This document shows positions 29,744-40,195 of a DNA stretch of 64,000 nucleotides, piece after piece. Source of the stretch: Marichromatium gracile (GTDB lineage: Bacteria; Pseudomonadota; Gammaproteobacteria; Chromatiales; Chromatiaceae). Location of the stretch: the NCBI RefSeq assembly GCF_004343155.1, contig NZ_SMDC01000004.1:220780-284779 (forward strand), written 5' to 3'. The notes beneath the pieces were generated by a model. It was not told the DNA's origin and ran no database searches. It saw only the letters and a program-made list of their open reading frames with translations. The position numbers were made by a program, and so were the translations under genes. How positions within the stretch are numbered: position 1 is the first letter of the stretch; each line of letters begins with the position of its first letter.

Positions 29744-31429
29744 ATGTTGACCCATCTCATGGTCCGGGACCTGGCCATCGTCAGCGCCGTCGAGCTGGAG
29801 TTCGAGGCCGCGATGAGCGCGCTCACCGGCGAGACCGGCGCCGGCAAGTCGATCCTCATCGACGCGCTCGGGCTGGCCCTCGGCGACAAGGCCGAAACGA
29901 CGATGATCCGTCCCGGTTGCACGCGCGCCGAGATCGTCGCCGGCTTCGATCTCGGCGCCAACCCAGCCGCACGCGACTGGCTGCGCGCCCACCAGCTCGA
30001 GGGCGACGAGGACGCCTGCATCCTGCGCCGCCTGCTGGTGGCCAAGGGGCGCTCGCGCGCCTATGTCAACGGCCACCCCACCACCGCCGCGCAACTGCGC
30101 GAACTCGGCGAGCTGCTGGTCGACATCCACGGCCAGCACGCCCACCAGTCGCTGCTGCGCGCCGAGGCCCAGCGCGACCTGCTCGACGCCTACGGCGGCC
30201 ACCGTGCGCTCGCCGAGCAGGTCGCCGCCGACTTCCGCGCCTATCGCGACCACGCCCGCGCCCTCGAGCGCGCCGAGCAGGAGGCGCAGAGCCGCGCCGA
30301 GCGCCTCGAGCTGCTGCGCTTCCAGGTCGAGGAGTTGGAGGCTGCGGCGATCGATGCCGCGGAGCTCGAACAGCTCGACGGCGAGCAGCGCCGTCTCAGC
30401 CATCTCGAACAGCTCCAGAGCGGCACCGCCACCGTACTCCAGGCACTGGCCGAGGGCGAACCGACGATCTGCGATCAGCTCGCCGCCACCCTCGCCGAGA
30501 TCGAGGATCTCGCCGCCATCGACCCCGCGCTCGGCGAGGCCCGCGAACTGTTGGAGACGGCGAGCATCCATGCCGGCGAGGCGGCCGCGGCGCTGCGTCA
30601 CTATCTCGACGGGCTGGAGCTCGACCCCGACGCCCTGGCCACGGTCGAGGCCCGGCTCGAACAGCTCCAGGCGCTGGCGCGCAAGCATCGCATCTTTCCC
30701 GCCCAGCTGCCCGAATACCTCGCCGAGCGCCGCGCCGAACTCGACGCGCTCGAACAGGCCTCGGTCGCGCTCGCCGGGCTGGCCGAGGCGCGCGAGGCGG
30801 CCTGGGGGCGCTATCTCCAGGGCGCCGAGGCACTGGGCGAGGCGCGCACCGCCGCCGCCACGCGTCTCGAGGAGACCCTGAGCACGGCGATGGGCGAGCT
30901 CGGCATGGCCGGCGGACGCTTCGCCGTCGCGCTCGAACCCCTGCCCACCGAGCGCGCCGCAGCCGGCGGGCTGGAACGGATCACCTTCATGGTCAGCGCC
31001 AACCCCGGCCAGCCGCTGCAGCCGCTCGCCCGGGTCGCCTCCGGCGGCGAACTCTCGCGCATCGGCCTGGCCATCCAGGTCGCCACCGCCGCCTGCGGGC
31101 GCATCCCCACGTTGGTCTTCGACGAGGTCGACGTCGGCATCGGCGGCGGCGTGGCCGAGATCGTCGGTCGGCTGCTGCGCCGTCTCGGCGCCGAGCGCCA
31201 GGTGCTCTGCGTCACCCACCTGCCCCAGGTCGCCGCCCAGGCCCACCGCCAGCTGCGGGTGCGCAAGGAGCGGCGCGAGGGCGAGACCCACACCCGGATC
31301 GATCCGCTCGACGAGTCGGCGCGCATCGAGGAGATCGCGCGCATGCTCGGCGGCACCGAGATCACCCGCCGCACCCGCGACCACGCCAGCGAGATGCTCG
31401 ACCGCGCCGCCGCCACGCCTCCATCCTGA
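29744..31429 (+). CDS. recN: DNA repair protein RecN
   Basis: SMC-like ATPase that holds DNA ends during double-strand break repair. 561 residues: Walker A GETGAGKS (29-36), VDIHGQHAHQSLL, a long central coiled coil (about 150-360), ABC signature VASGGELSR, and Walker B LVFDEVDVGIGG. It lies 34 bases after nadK. No LexA box is evident immediately upstream, so SOS control is not supported here. Confidence 0.96.
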   Translation: MLTHLMVRDLAIVSAVELEFEAAMSALTGETGAGKSILIDALGLALGDKAETTMIRPGCTRAEIVAGFDLGANPAARDWLRAHQLEGDEDACILRRLLVAKGRSRAYVNGHPTTAAQLRELGELLVDIHGQHAHQSLLRAEAQRDLLDAYGGHRALAEQVAADFRAYRDHARALERAEQEAQSRAERLELLRFQVEELEAAAIDAAELEQLDGEQRRLSHLEQLQSGTATVLQALAEGEPTICDQLAATLAEIEDLAAIDPALGEARELLETASIHAGEAAAALRHYLDGLELDPDALATVEARLEQLQALARKHRIFPAQLPEYLAERRAELDALEQASVALAGLAEAREAAWGRYLQGAEALGEARTAAATRLEETLSTAMGELGMAGGRFAVALEPLPTERAAAGGLERITFMVSANPGQPLQPLARVASGGELSRIGLAIQVATAACGRIPTLVFDEVDVGIGGGVAEIVGRLLRRLGAERQVLCVTHLPQVAAQAHRQLRVRKERREGETHTRIDPLDESARIEEIARMLGGTEITRRTRDHASEMLDRAAATPPS

Positions 31430-31486
31430 AACCCGCCCAGAGGTCGCCATCGCACGGGCGCCACCCGGCGCCCCGACGAACCGCAC

Positions 31487-33928
31487 ATGAACGTACGCAC
31501 ACGCTTCGCCGGCGGACTCATCGCCATCCTCATCGTCGATCTCGCCGTCGGACTCTACGGTTTCCATCTCCACAAACAGGCCGCCGATCGCGAGTCCGAG
31601 ATCCGCGCCCGCAGCTCGCAGATCGTCACCACCGCGCTCACCGCCCAGGTCAGTTTCAAGACCCAGGTGCAGGAGTGGAAGAACATCCTGCTGCGCGGCC
31701 AGGACCCCGAGCTCTACCAGCGTTATCTGGCACAGTTCGAGCAGGAAGAGGTCGAGACCCGTGCCGCCGTCGCCCGGCTGCTCGAGCTGCTGCGCGACCA
31801 CGACCCGCGGGTGCGCGCCAGCGCCGAGCACTTCCTCGCCGCCCACCTGCGCCTCGGCTCGGCCTATCGCGACGCGCTCGATCACTATCGCGCGGAGGAC
31901 CCCGCCGCCCAGCTCAGCGTCGACCGCGACGTGCGCGGCATCGACCGCGAGCCGACCGAGTTGATCGATCGTCTGGTGGCCGAGGCGCGCGCCCACGAGC
32001 GCATCCAGATCGCCGCCATCGACCGCCAGACACGCGCCGCCGAGTTCAAGGTGCTGGCGCTGGTGCTCGGGGTGATGAGCGTGGCCGTGGCGGCGCTGAT
32101 CTGGCTGCTCGATCGCACCATCGGCCAGCCCATCGCCACCGCAACGGCGATCGCGCGGCGGGTGAGCGCCGGCGACTTCTCCACCCAGATCCAGGTCAGC
32201 GGCAACGACGAGCACGCACAGATGCTCCATGCCCTCAAGCACATGCAGGAGAATCTCGCCAACTCCCAGGAGCACCTGCGCCAGAGCGAGGCGCGCTTCC
32301 GCCTGCTGCTCGAATCCACCGGCGAGGGCATCTACGGCGTCGACACCCAGGGCCGCTGCACCTTCTGCAACCCCGCCGGCGCGCGCATGCTCGGCTACGA
32401 CTCGCCGCAAGCACTGCACGGACGCGACATGCACCGCACCCTGCACCACTCGCGCGTCGATGCCAGCCCCTATGCCGCCTGCGACTGCAAGGCCGCGCGC
32501 ACCCACCGCGACGGCACCCCGGCGCGGGTCGACGACGAGGTGTTCTGGCGCGCCGACGGCACCAGCATCCCGGTCGAGTACCACGCCAACCCGATCTATC
32601 GCGACGGCAGCCTGGTCGGCGCGGTGGTCACCTTCGCCGACATCTCCGCGCGCAAGCGCGCCGAGCAGGCGCTGCGCAACGCCCATCAGGCGCTCGCCGA
32701 GGAGCGCGCGCTGCTTGCCGAGCGGGTGCGCGAACGCACCGCCGAACTCGATCGCGCCAACGTCGAGCTGGCGCGCAGCGCCCGCGCCAAGGACGAGTTC
32801 CTCGCCGCGATGAGCCACGAGCTGCGCACCCCGCTGACCTCCATCCTCGGACTCTCCGAGACCATCGGTGACACCCTGCTCGGGCCGCTCACCGCGCAGC
32901 AGGCGCGCGCCATTCACACCATCCATGAGAACGGCGCCCATCTCCTCGAACTGATCAACGACATCCTCGACATGTCGCGGGTGGCCTCGGGGCAGATGCA
33001 GCTGCGCTGGGACCAGATCCCGGTCAACCAGCTGTGGGAGGCGAGCCTGCGGCTGATCGGCCCGGCGGCCAAGCGCAAGTCGATCGCCATCGCCACCGAC
33101 ATCGACCCGGCGGTGCGGCTGGTCCAGGGCGACAGCCGGCGGCTCAAGCAGATGCTGGTCAACCTCCTCGGCAACGCCGTCAAGTTCACCCCGGAGGGCG
33201 GGCGCATCGGGCTCGAGGTGCGCGCCGACGCCCCCCGGGGCGAGGTCCATGTCTGTGTCTGGGACACCGGTGTCGGCATCGCCCCGGAGCAGCGCGAGCG
33301 CCTCTTCCAGCCCTTCGTCCAGCTCGACAGCCGGCCCTCGCGCCAGTACGACGGCAGCGGGCTGGGGCTGGCGCTCGCCGCAGGCATGGCCGAGTTGCAC
33401 CACGGACGCATCGAGGTCGAGAGCGAGCCCGGCGCGGGCAGCCGCTTCGACATCGTGCTGCCCTGGGATCCGGCCGCGCAGGAGGCCGGCGACGAGCCCG
33501 GGAGCCACGCCGCGGGCGACGACGAGACCGCGGAGGCAGACGCGCTCGGCCAGGTCCAGGTGCTGCTGGTCGAGGACAACGAGAGCAACCAGGAGATGAT
33601 CGCCACCTATCTGCGCATCCGCGGCTGCGCGGTCGCCACCGCCCGTAGCGGCAAGGCGGCGCTGGCGCTCGCGCGCGAGCGCCGACCGGACGTGATCCTG
33701 ATGGACGTGCAGATCCCCGGCATGGACGGGCTCGAGACCACCCGACGGCTGCGCGAGGCGCCGGCGCTGCGGCGCACCCCGATCATCGCCCTGACCGCGC
33801 TGGCGATGCCCGGTGATCGCGAGCAGTGTCTCGATGCCGGGATGGACGACTATCTGAGCAAGCCGCTCGGGCTCAAGGAGCTCTACAACACCCTCACCGG
33901 CTGGGTGCGGCGCACCCGCGAGGGCTGA
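31487..33928 (+). CDS. membrane hybrid sensor histidine kinase (HAMP-PAS-HisKA-HATPase-REC)
   Basis: An 813-residue inner-membrane sensor. TM1 is about residues 8-25, a ~160-residue helical periplasmic domain follows, and TM2 is about 187-207. HAMP, a PAS domain (about 268-390, GEGIYGVDTQGRCTFCNPAGARML), a coiled-coil linker, HisKA with phospho-His in MSHELRTPL, HATPase (NLLGNAVKFTPEGG, DTGVGIAP, GSGLGLALA) and a C-terminal receiver (LLVEDNESNQEM, MDVQIPGMDG, KPL) complete it. No partner regulator is adjacent, so output goes through an unseen phosphotransfer protein or the REC domain itself. Confidence 0.92.
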   Translation: MNVRTRFAGGLIAILIVDLAVGLYGFHLHKQAADRESEIRARSSQIVTTALTAQVSFKTQVQEWKNILLRGQDPELYQRYLAQFEQEEVETRAAVARLLELLRDHDPRVRASAEHFLAAHLRLGSAYRDALDHYRAEDPAAQLSVDRDVRGIDREPTELIDRLVAEARAHERIQIAAIDRQTRAAEFKVLALVLGVMSVAVAALIWLLDRTIGQPIATATAIARRVSAGDFSTQIQVSGNDEHAQMLHALKHMQENLANSQEHLRQSEARFRLLLESTGEGIYGVDTQGRCTFCNPAGARMLGYDSPQALHGRDMHRTLHHSRVDASPYAACDCKAARTHRDGTPARVDDEVFWRADGTSIPVEYHANPIYRDGSLVGAVVTFADISARKRAEQALRNAHQALAEERALLAERVRERTAELDRANVELARSARAKDEFLAAMSHELRTPLTSILGLSETIGDTLLGPLTAQQARAIHTIHENGAHLLELINDILDMSRVASGQMQLRWDQIPVNQLWEASLRLIGPAAKRKSIAIATDIDPAVRLVQGDSRRLKQMLVNLLGNAVKFTPEGGRIGLEVRADAPRGEVHVCVWDTGVGIAPEQRERLFQPFVQLDSRPSRQYDGSGLGLALAAGMAELHHGRIEVESEPGAGSRFDIVLPWDPAAQEAGDEPGSHAAGDDETAEADALGQVQVLLVEDNESNQEMIATYLRIRGCAVATARSGKAALALARERRPDVILMDVQIPGMDGLETTRRLREAPALRRTPIIALTALAMPGDREQCLDAGMDDYLSKPLGLKELYNTLTGWVRRTREG

Positions 33929-33940
33929 ACGGCCGCAGGC

Positions 33941-35590
33941 TCAGGACAGCACCAGCCGCCGGCACACCACGCACTTGTTCTTGCCCCGTTTCTTCGCCGC
34001 GTACATCGCCTGATCGGCGCGGCGCACCAACAGCTCAGGTGAGCTGGCGTGATCGGGATAGATGGCGATCCCGGCGCTGGCCCCGACTCGCACCCCCTGA
34101 GAGTGCAGCTGCTCGGCATCACCGATCAGCGTGATCAGCTTGTTGCCGAACTGGTGCGCGGTATCGGCGTCACCGACCTCGGAGAGCAGGATGGCGAACT
34201 CGTCGCCGCCGAGCCGAGCGACGGTATCGGCGCGACGCACCCCCTGGCGCAACAACACCGCAACCTGCTCGAGCAGCCGGTCGCCGGCATGATGGCCGAA
34301 GGTGTCGTTGACCTGCTTGAAGCCGTCGAGATCGAGATAGAGCAGGCCGTAGCGCCGCCCGTAACGCATCGCGCTCTCGTGGAGCCGTTCGAGCCGGTCG
34401 AAGAACAGCGTCCGGTTGGGCAACCCGGTGAGTCGATCGTAGTGCGCCAGCGTCACCAGCTGCGACTCGTAGAGACGCCGACGGATGATGCCGAGCGCCA
34501 GGTACCAGGAGCCGACCGCGATCACCAGCAACACCCCGGCGCCGAGCATCAGCAACCGCGTCAGCAACCCGCCGGTGTAATGCTCGATCACCGCCGCCGG
34601 GACCTGCGAGACCAGATACCAGACATAACGCTCGGTGCCCGGCGCGGTGCGCGCGAGATGACCGACACCGAGTCGACGTCCCGGCTCCAGCGGATGGAGT
34701 TCGGCAAAGGTGAACAGCCCGTTGTCGGTATGGACCTGACCCTGTTCGTGCGCGCGCAACAAGGCCCACTCGCGCGGATAGTCGTTGTCGAAGCGCCGCG
34801 CCGCGCGCTCCGGGATCATGAAGCCCCAGGTATCGTCCTCGCGCGGGCTGAGCATCCAGTAGCCATCGGCGTTGAGCAGCGCAAGCTCACCGCTCATCGC
34901 CGCACCGGCGGTGGCCAGACGATCGAGCAAATGCTCGCCGAGATAGTTGATCAGCACCACGCCGCGCTTGTTGCCGACGGCATCGAACACCGGGGTGCCG
35001 AGCCGGATCATCGGCTTGAGCGGACGCTCGAGGCCACCGTGCTCGATGTTGAGATCGAAGGGCGAGACATAGACCTGCCCGCGGCGCAGCGCCAGGCTGG
35101 CGGTGAAGTAATAGCGATGGTGCTTGTCCTGGAGATCGGCGTTGCGCACCACCGCCGGGGCACCGTCGTTGTAGTTGACCCGCACCCGCTCACGCCCCTC
35201 GAGATCGAGGAAGCGCAACTGGTCATAGACCCCCTTGAGGGTGGAGAAGGCGAGATATTCGTCGGCGATGGCCGAGCGCAGGTGTTGCGTGTCGCCATCA
35301 ACGAGCAGCCATTCGAGCTCGTTCTGACCGGCGAGGACGAAGAGGTCGCCGATGACGTCGTCGAAGGTGCCGTGGACGAGATAGCGCAGCAGCTCGATGC
35401 GATAGCGCTCCTGCTCGGCGGTGTTCTCGAGATAGCGCTTGACCTCGGACTGGTAGAAGATGGCGCCGAGACCGCCGATCACCGCGGCGATGGCGAGAAA
35501 GATCGCGAAGAACAGGGTCAGCGAGTGCGCAATCAGCCGGTCCTGTCGCTCCCCCCCGCCATCACGTTCAGCATCTTGTCCCGTTTGCAC
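33941..35590 (-). CDS. Cache-like periplasmic sensor diguanylate cyclase
   Basis: A 549-residue inner-membrane c-di-GMP synthase with TM1 about 24-48, a large periplasmic dCache-like domain (about 50-345: RFLDLEGRERVRVNYNDG, YYFTASLALRRGQVYVSPFDLN, LINYLGEHLLDRL), TM2 about 350-373, and a GGDEF domain with intact GGDEF and I-site RRAD. It should respond to a small extracellular ligand. Convergent with the hybrid kinase, 12 bases apart. Confidence 0.9.
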   Translation of the reverse strand: MQTGQDAERDGGGERQDRLIAHSLTLFFAIFLAIAAVIGGLGAIFYQSEVKRYLENTAEQERYRIELLRYLVHGTFDDVIGDLFVLAGQNELEWLLVDGDTQHLRSAIADEYLAFSTLKGVYDQLRFLDLEGRERVRVNYNDGAPAVVRNADLQDKHHRYYFTASLALRRGQVYVSPFDLNIEHGGLERPLKPMIRLGTPVFDAVGNKRGVVLINYLGEHLLDRLATAGAAMSGELALLNADGYWMLSPREDDTWGFMIPERAARRFDNDYPREWALLRAHEQGQVHTDNGLFTFAELHPLEPGRRLGVGHLARTAPGTERYVWYLVSQVPAAVIEHYTGGLLTRLLMLGAGVLLVIAVGSWYLALGIIRRRLYESQLVTLAHYDRLTGLPNRTLFFDRLERLHESAMRYGRRYGLLYLDLDGFKQVNDTFGHHAGDRLLEQVAVLLRQGVRRADTVARLGGDEFAILLSEVGDADTAHQFGNKLITLIGDAEQLHSQGVRVGASAGIAIYPDHASSPELLVRRADQAMYAAKKRGKNKCVVCRRLVLS

Positions 35591-35735
35591 CAGGCTCTCG
35601 TCCTACCACACACCCGACCACCATTGCCGCCCCAACCGGTTCACGGCACTGGCGCGATGGTACGCCGCCCCACCCTCGGGTGCCAGTCGGCGGGCGGCGC
35701 GCGGGACGGCGAGAGCCACCGCCCCGCGCCCTGGC

Positions 35736-37763
35736 TCAGACCTTGAACTGGCCGACCATCTCCTGCAGCTCGGCGGCGAGCTTGGCCAGCTCGTCGCTGG
35801 AGGCGGCGATCTGACCCGAGGTCTGCGAGGTGGTGTCGACCGACTGGGCGATGTTGGCGACATTGCGATCGATCTCCTCGGCCACCGCACTCTGCTCCTC
35901 GGCGGCACTGGCGATCTGGGTGTTCATGTCGTTGATCTGCGCGATCGCCCCGGCGATGGTGGTCAGCGACTGGCCGGCGCGGGTGGCCTGCTCGACCGTC
36001 TCGCTCGAACGCACGCGCCCCTGCTCCATGGCACCGACGGCGCTGTTGGCCCCCTCCTGCAGGCGCTCGATCATCGCCTGGATCTCCTTGGTCGAGGTCT
36101 GGGTGCGACTGGCGAGGTTGCGCACCTCGTCGGCCACCACCGCGAAGCCGCGTCCCTGCTCGCCGGCGCGCGCGGCCTCGATCGCGGCATTGAGCGCGAG
36201 CAGATTGGTCTGCTCGGCGATACCGCGGATCACGTCGAGCACCTTGCCGATCTCGTCGCTGTCGGACTCCAGGCGGTGGATGACCCCGGCGGCCTGCTCG
36301 ACCTCGTTGGCCAGCAGACCGATGGCATCGATCGTCTCGCGCACCACCCCGGCGCCCTCGGTGGCCTCGCGATCGGCCTCGCGCGCGGCCTTGGCCGCGT
36401 CGTTGGCATGGCGCGCGACCTCCTGGACGGTGGCGGTCATCTCGTTCATCGCGGTGGCCACCTGATCGGTCTCGGCGTGCTGGTGCTGGACCTGTTCACG
36501 CGTCCCGTCGCTGGTCACCGACAACTCCTCGGCGGCCGAGGCGAGCTGGCTGGTGGCGCCACTGACCTGACGGACCAGATCGTGGATGCGGGTGACGAAG
36601 GCGTTGAAGGCGGTCGCCAGCTGCGCCACCTCGTCGCGCCCCTCGGCCGGCAGACGCTGGGTGAGGTCGCCATCGCCGCTGGCGATGTCCTCGAGCGCGC
36701 CGACCACGCCGCGCAACGGTCGCACCAGACTGCGGCTGAGCAGCACGATCAGCGCGCTCATCACCGCAAGCCCGACCAGGCCGATCAGCACCACCTTGGT
36801 GATCATGGCGTTGACGTGCGCCAGCACCTTGCTCACCGGCAAGGCCATGGCGATGGTCCAGTGCTGCTCGGTGCCGGCGAGCGCCAGCGGCTGGGAGATG
36901 ACCAGCGCCTCGCCATCGAGGCTGTCGCTCCAGCGCTGGGTGACGAAGGACTCGCCACGCTCGAGCGCGGTGACGAAGCGTCCCATGTCCTCGCCGAGCA
37001 CGTCGGTATCGGTCTCGCGCAGATCCTTGCCGAGACGGCGTTCGTCGGGGTGGGCGATGACCGTCCCCGTGCCGCTGAACAGCGCAGTCACACCGTCGAA
37101 GGGACGGATCTTGGCGACCTGGGCCTGGAGATCGGAGATCAGCAGATCGACCCCGACCACGCCGACCACCCGACCCTGCTCGAGGATCGGCACCGCGATC
37201 GAGGTGAGCAGCTGATCGACGCCGCCGAGCGCGTAGAGATAGGGATCGAGTACCACCGTCTTGCCGCTCTGCTTGGCCAGGCGGTAATAGTCGCGGGTCT
37301 CGTAGTCCTCGAGGATCTCGGTGCCGATGGTCTCGCCGTCGCGATACCAGTAGGGGATGAAGCGCCCCGTGGCATCGTGCGCCTCGGTGCCGGCGAAGCG
37401 TCCGTCCTCACCGTCGAAGGCATCGGGCTCCCAGACCATCCAGGCGCCAACCAGCTCCTGGTGGTCGCGCAGATAGGACTGCAGCAGCCCGGAGAAATAG
37501 TCGCGACGCACCCCAACCGGGATCTCGTCGCGGCCATGGAGCACGCTCATCAGCGCGGTTACCCCCTCGAGCTCGGCCATCACCGAGCTGGCCAGCTCCA
37601 CGCCCTGGGCGCGCGCGACCTCCTGGGAGAGCGCGATGGCCTGCTCGGTGGCCGACTCGCGCACCACGTCGCGCACGAACAGGATCACCCCGAGCAATAC
37701 CACGATGGTCACCGGGATCAGGGTGACCAATAACTTCTGCATCATCGTCAATCGGTTCAGCAT
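35736..37763 (-). CDS. methyl-accepting chemotaxis protein (dCache-HAMP-MA)
   Basis: A 675-residue transmembrane chemoreceptor: TM1 about 9-28, periplasmic double-Cache domain (about 35-285, including WMVWEPDAFDG, FIPYWYRDG, DYYRLAKQSGKTVVLDPYLYALGG and VVGVVGVDLLI), TM2 about 290-312, HAMP, and the long signalling coiled coil with tip [34 protein letters not shown] (residues near 480-515). The ligand is probably an amino acid or other small organic molecule (family knowledge). No NWETF-like CheR-binding tail is seen. Confidence 0.94.
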   Translation of the reverse strand: MLNRLTMMQKLLVTLIPVTIVVLLGVILFVRDVVRESATEQAIALSQEVARAQGVELASSVMAELEGVTALMSVLHGRDEIPVGVRRDYFSGLLQSYLRDHQELVGAWMVWEPDAFDGEDGRFAGTEAHDATGRFIPYWYRDGETIGTEILEDYETRDYYRLAKQSGKTVVLDPYLYALGGVDQLLTSIAVPILEQGRVVGVVGVDLLISDLQAQVAKIRPFDGVTALFSGTGTVIAHPDERRLGKDLRETDTDVLGEDMGRFVTALERGESFVTQRWSDSLDGEALVISQPLALAGTEQHWTIAMALPVSKVLAHVNAMITKVVLIGLVGLAVMSALIVLLSRSLVRPLRGVVGALEDIASGDGDLTQRLPAEGRDEVAQLATAFNAFVTRIHDLVRQVSGATSQLASAAEELSVTSDGTREQVQHQHAETDQVATAMNEMTATVQEVARHANDAAKAAREADREATEGAGVVRETIDAIGLLANEVEQAAGVIHRLESDSDEIGKVLDVIRGIAEQTNLLALNAAIEAARAGEQGRGFAVVADEVRNLASRTQTSTKEIQAMIERLQEGANSAVGAMEQGRVRSSETVEQATRAGQSLTTIAGAIAQINDMNTQIASAAEEQSAVAEEIDRNVANIAQSVDTTSQTSGQIAASSDELAKLAAELQEMVGQFKV

Positions 37764-37929
37764 GACTGCGGGCCCTCGTCACGATAGCAATCTATCGATC
37801 GGTTGTTCTGTGTACGAAACGGATAGCGACATGCCCGAAGCCGTTTTCACGGACATAACAGCGACGCAGAACCAGGCCGCTGAGCTACCATGCTCGTTTG
37901 TCTCGGGCCACGACAGAGGAAGGCGGACC

Positions 37930-38451
37930 ATGCCCCCGGAACTACAGGCATTCATCTCGATCGGGTCGAACATCGCGCCGACCCAGAACATCATATGCAG
38001 TCTGGAAATGCTCCAGACAATGCCGCAGACGCGGCTCAAGCGCCGTTCGTCCTGGTATCGCACGCGACCTTGGGGAATTGAGAACCAGGCTGAATTTATC
38101 AACCTGGTGGTGGAGGTCGAGACCGCGCTCGATCCCGAGACCCTGCTCGAACACACCCAGACGATCGAACAGCGACTCAACCGTCATCGCACGGTGCGCA
38201 ACGGTCCGCGCACCATCGATCTCGACCTGCTGTTGCACGGCGACCGGGTGCTGACGCTGCCGCATCTGACACTCCCCCACCCCGGTCTGCACCAGCGCGA
38301 CTTCATGCTGATCCCGCTGCTCGAGATCGCCCCCGAGGCCCATCACCCCACGCTCGGCCCGTTGCAGGCGTTGCGCGACGCGGTGAGCTACCGCCAGATC
38401 ATCGAGCGGATCCCTCAGCCGGAGACCGACGGGCTGGCCGAACCCGCCTGA
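37930..38451 (+). CDS. folK: 2-amino-4-hydroxy-6-hydroxymethyldihydropteridine diphosphokinase
   Basis: Transfers pyrophosphate from ATP to the pterin in folate synthesis. 173 residues with SIGSNIAPTQN at the start, SSWYRTRPWG, the NGPRTIDLDLLL Mg/ATP motif, and LTLPHPGLHQRDFMLIPL. ATG 37930 is chosen from homology; the open frame reaches back to 37636 but that part overlaps the divergent chemoreceptor gene. No other folate gene is adjacent. Confidence 0.94.
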   Translation: MPPELQAFISIGSNIAPTQNIICSLEMLQTMPQTRLKRRSSWYRTRPWGIENQAEFINLVVEVETALDPETLLEHTQTIEQRLNRHRTVRNGPRTIDLDLLLHGDRVLTLPHLTLPHPGLHQRDFMLIPLLEIAPEAHHPTLGPLQALRDAVSYRQIIERIPQPETDGLAEPA

Positions 38452-38455
38452 GCCC

Positions 38456-40195
38456 TCAGCCCGCGCCGGGATAGAGCGGCGCGAGCGGCGTGGCGCGGGC
38501 GGTCTCGGTCGAGGCGTCGGTCAGCGCCGGCGCGAGCCGCGCCCAGCAGCCCGCCCCGTCCCAGGGCTCGCCCGTCGGGGCATAGAGCGCACGCTCGAGC
38601 GCGGCCAGGGTCGCGCCCAGCCCGGGGCGACCGAGCCGCCGCCCCAGCTCCACCGGCCCGCCAGGGGCCGACGCGCCCCAGCGCGCCCGCCCCCAATCGA
38701 GCAGCGCCGCACGCGCGGCGCGCGGGTCGTTGGCGCGACAGGCCGCCTCCACCCGGGCCCGCGCCGCGCCGAGATCCACCGAGGCGCTCGGCGGCGCCAC
38801 CGGCGCCTCGCCCCCGGCACGGCGGCGCCACCACAGCCAGATCAGCGTCGCCGCCCACCCCAGCCCCAGCACCAACGCAACCCAGGGCCAGGGACCGGCC
38901 CCGGCCGAGCCCCGCCCACCCTCATCGGTCGCGACCGGTTCGTCCCCCGCCACCGTCTCGGCAACGGCCGCCGAGGCCGGGCGCGAGGGCAGCGGCGCGC
39001 CGGGCGCCGGCGCGACCTCCAGGGTGCGCGCCGGGATCACCGCCTCGCGCGGGCGATCGTTGACCAGGTCCCACCAGACCAGACGCACCTCGGGCAGGTG
39101 CAGCGGACCCGGGCGGGTCGGGATCAGCGCGATCTCGTGGCGCGCGCTGGCGCGCACCTCGCCGGCGGCGAGCCCGTCCTCGACCCGCGGACGACCGGGG
39201 TAGCGCTGCGCGCCCTCGACCTCGGGCAGCACCAGCTCGGGGAGCTGGGTGGCGCTCGCGCCCTCGACCTCCAGCGTCAGCACCCGCGTCAGCGGCTCGC
39301 CGACCACCGCGCGCGGCGGGGTCTCGGCCCAGTCCTCGCGCAACCGCACCGCACTCGCGGGCAACCAGGGCTCGGCGGCGGCGTCCGGGCGCGCTCGCAC
39401 CTGCAGGGTCAGCGTCTCGGCGCGCTCGACCAGCCGCCGCTCGCCGCCCCCGGCGCCGAAACCCGAGAGGCTGGGGAAGTCGCGATAGAGCGCCCCCGGA
39501 CGGGGCGCGGCGGCGAAGATGACATCGAGCCGCGGCCCCTCGACCCGCAGTGCCCCGCTGTGCTGGGGGATGAGCAGATAACGGCGCTCGACCCGGGTGT
39601 ACTCGACGCCGTCGACCACCGCGCGGGAACTCCGGTCCTCGCCCAGCGGCTCGACGATCGCGCCCTCGGCCAGCGGCGCCGAGAGCGCCGCCTGCAGCGG
39701 GCGCTCGCGCAGCAGGATCGCCACCCGATAGACCAGTGCCTGCTGCACATAGGGGGCGGCGGTCTCGACCTCGGCCTCGACCCGGGCCAGGGGCGGCGCT
39801 CCCGGCTCGGCATCGCGCCGCGCCCCGGCCTCCACCACCTCCACCCGGCGCGGCTCGGTGCGCGCCGCGCCGAGCGTGATCGGGGCGATCTCGATCACCC
39901 CGGGATGACGCGGCGCGAGCACCAGGGTCCATACCCGCAGCCGCGAGATCGTGCCGTTGATGATCCGCATCTGCTCGGCATGGCTGCGCTCGAGCACCTC
40001 GAAGTCCTGCTCCAGCCGACGCAGATCGGGCTCGCCCTTGAGCCCGCCATCGGCGATCAGCCGCGCCACCAGAGTCTCGTTGAGCGCCAGGCGCTGACGC
40101 TCGAGATCGAGCCGCAGCTCAGCCGACTGCGCCAGGGCGCCGAGCGACCAGCCGACGAGCAGGAGGATGAGCAGAACAGGCAACCAGGGTCTCAC
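38456..40195 (-). CDS. batD: BatD-type oxygen-tolerance membrane protein
   Basis: A 579-residue exported protein: signal peptide (about 1-22), beta-rich periplasmic domains (VTAxL-type repeats, LAPRHPGVIEIAPITL, YTRVERRYLLIPQHSGALRV), one TM helix near 430-452, and a cytoplasmic tail of ~125 residues rich in Ala/Arg. Last gene of the bat operon, overlapping batB/C by 4 bases (ATGA). Function in the family is linked to aerotolerance or envelope protein complexes, without a known biochemistry. Confidence 0.82.
   Translation of the reverse strand: MRPWLPVLLILLLVGWSLGALAQSAELRLDLERQRLALNETLVARLIADGGLKGEPDLRRLEQDFEVLERSHAEQMRIINGTISRLRVWTLVLAPRHPGVIEIAPITLGAARTEPRRVEVVEAGARRDAEPGAPPLARVEAEVETAAPYVQQALVYRVAILLRERPLQAALSAPLAEGAIVEPLGEDRSSRAVVDGVEYTRVERRYLLIPQHSGALRVEGPRLDVIFAAAPRPGALYRDFPSLSGFGAGGGERRLVERAETLTLQVRARPDAAAEPWLPASAVRLREDWAETPPRAVVGEPLTRVLTLEVEGASATQLPELVLPEVEGAQRYPGRPRVEDGLAAGEVRASARHEIALIPTRPGPLHLPEVRLVWWDLVNDRPREAVIPARTLEVAPAPGAPLPSRPASAAVAETVAGDEPVATDEGGRGSAGAGPWPWVALVLGLGWAATLIWLWWRRRAGGEAPVAPPSASVDLGAARARVEAACRANDPRAARAALLDWGRARWGASAPGGPVELGRRLGRPGLGATLAALERALYAPTGEPWDGAGCWARLAPALTDASTETARATPLAPLYPGAG

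Noticed and set aside
29597..33508. 1303-residue minus-strand open frame across recN and the hybrid kinase
   Set aside because: Antisense shadow of two clear genes, with no homology and no ribosome site.
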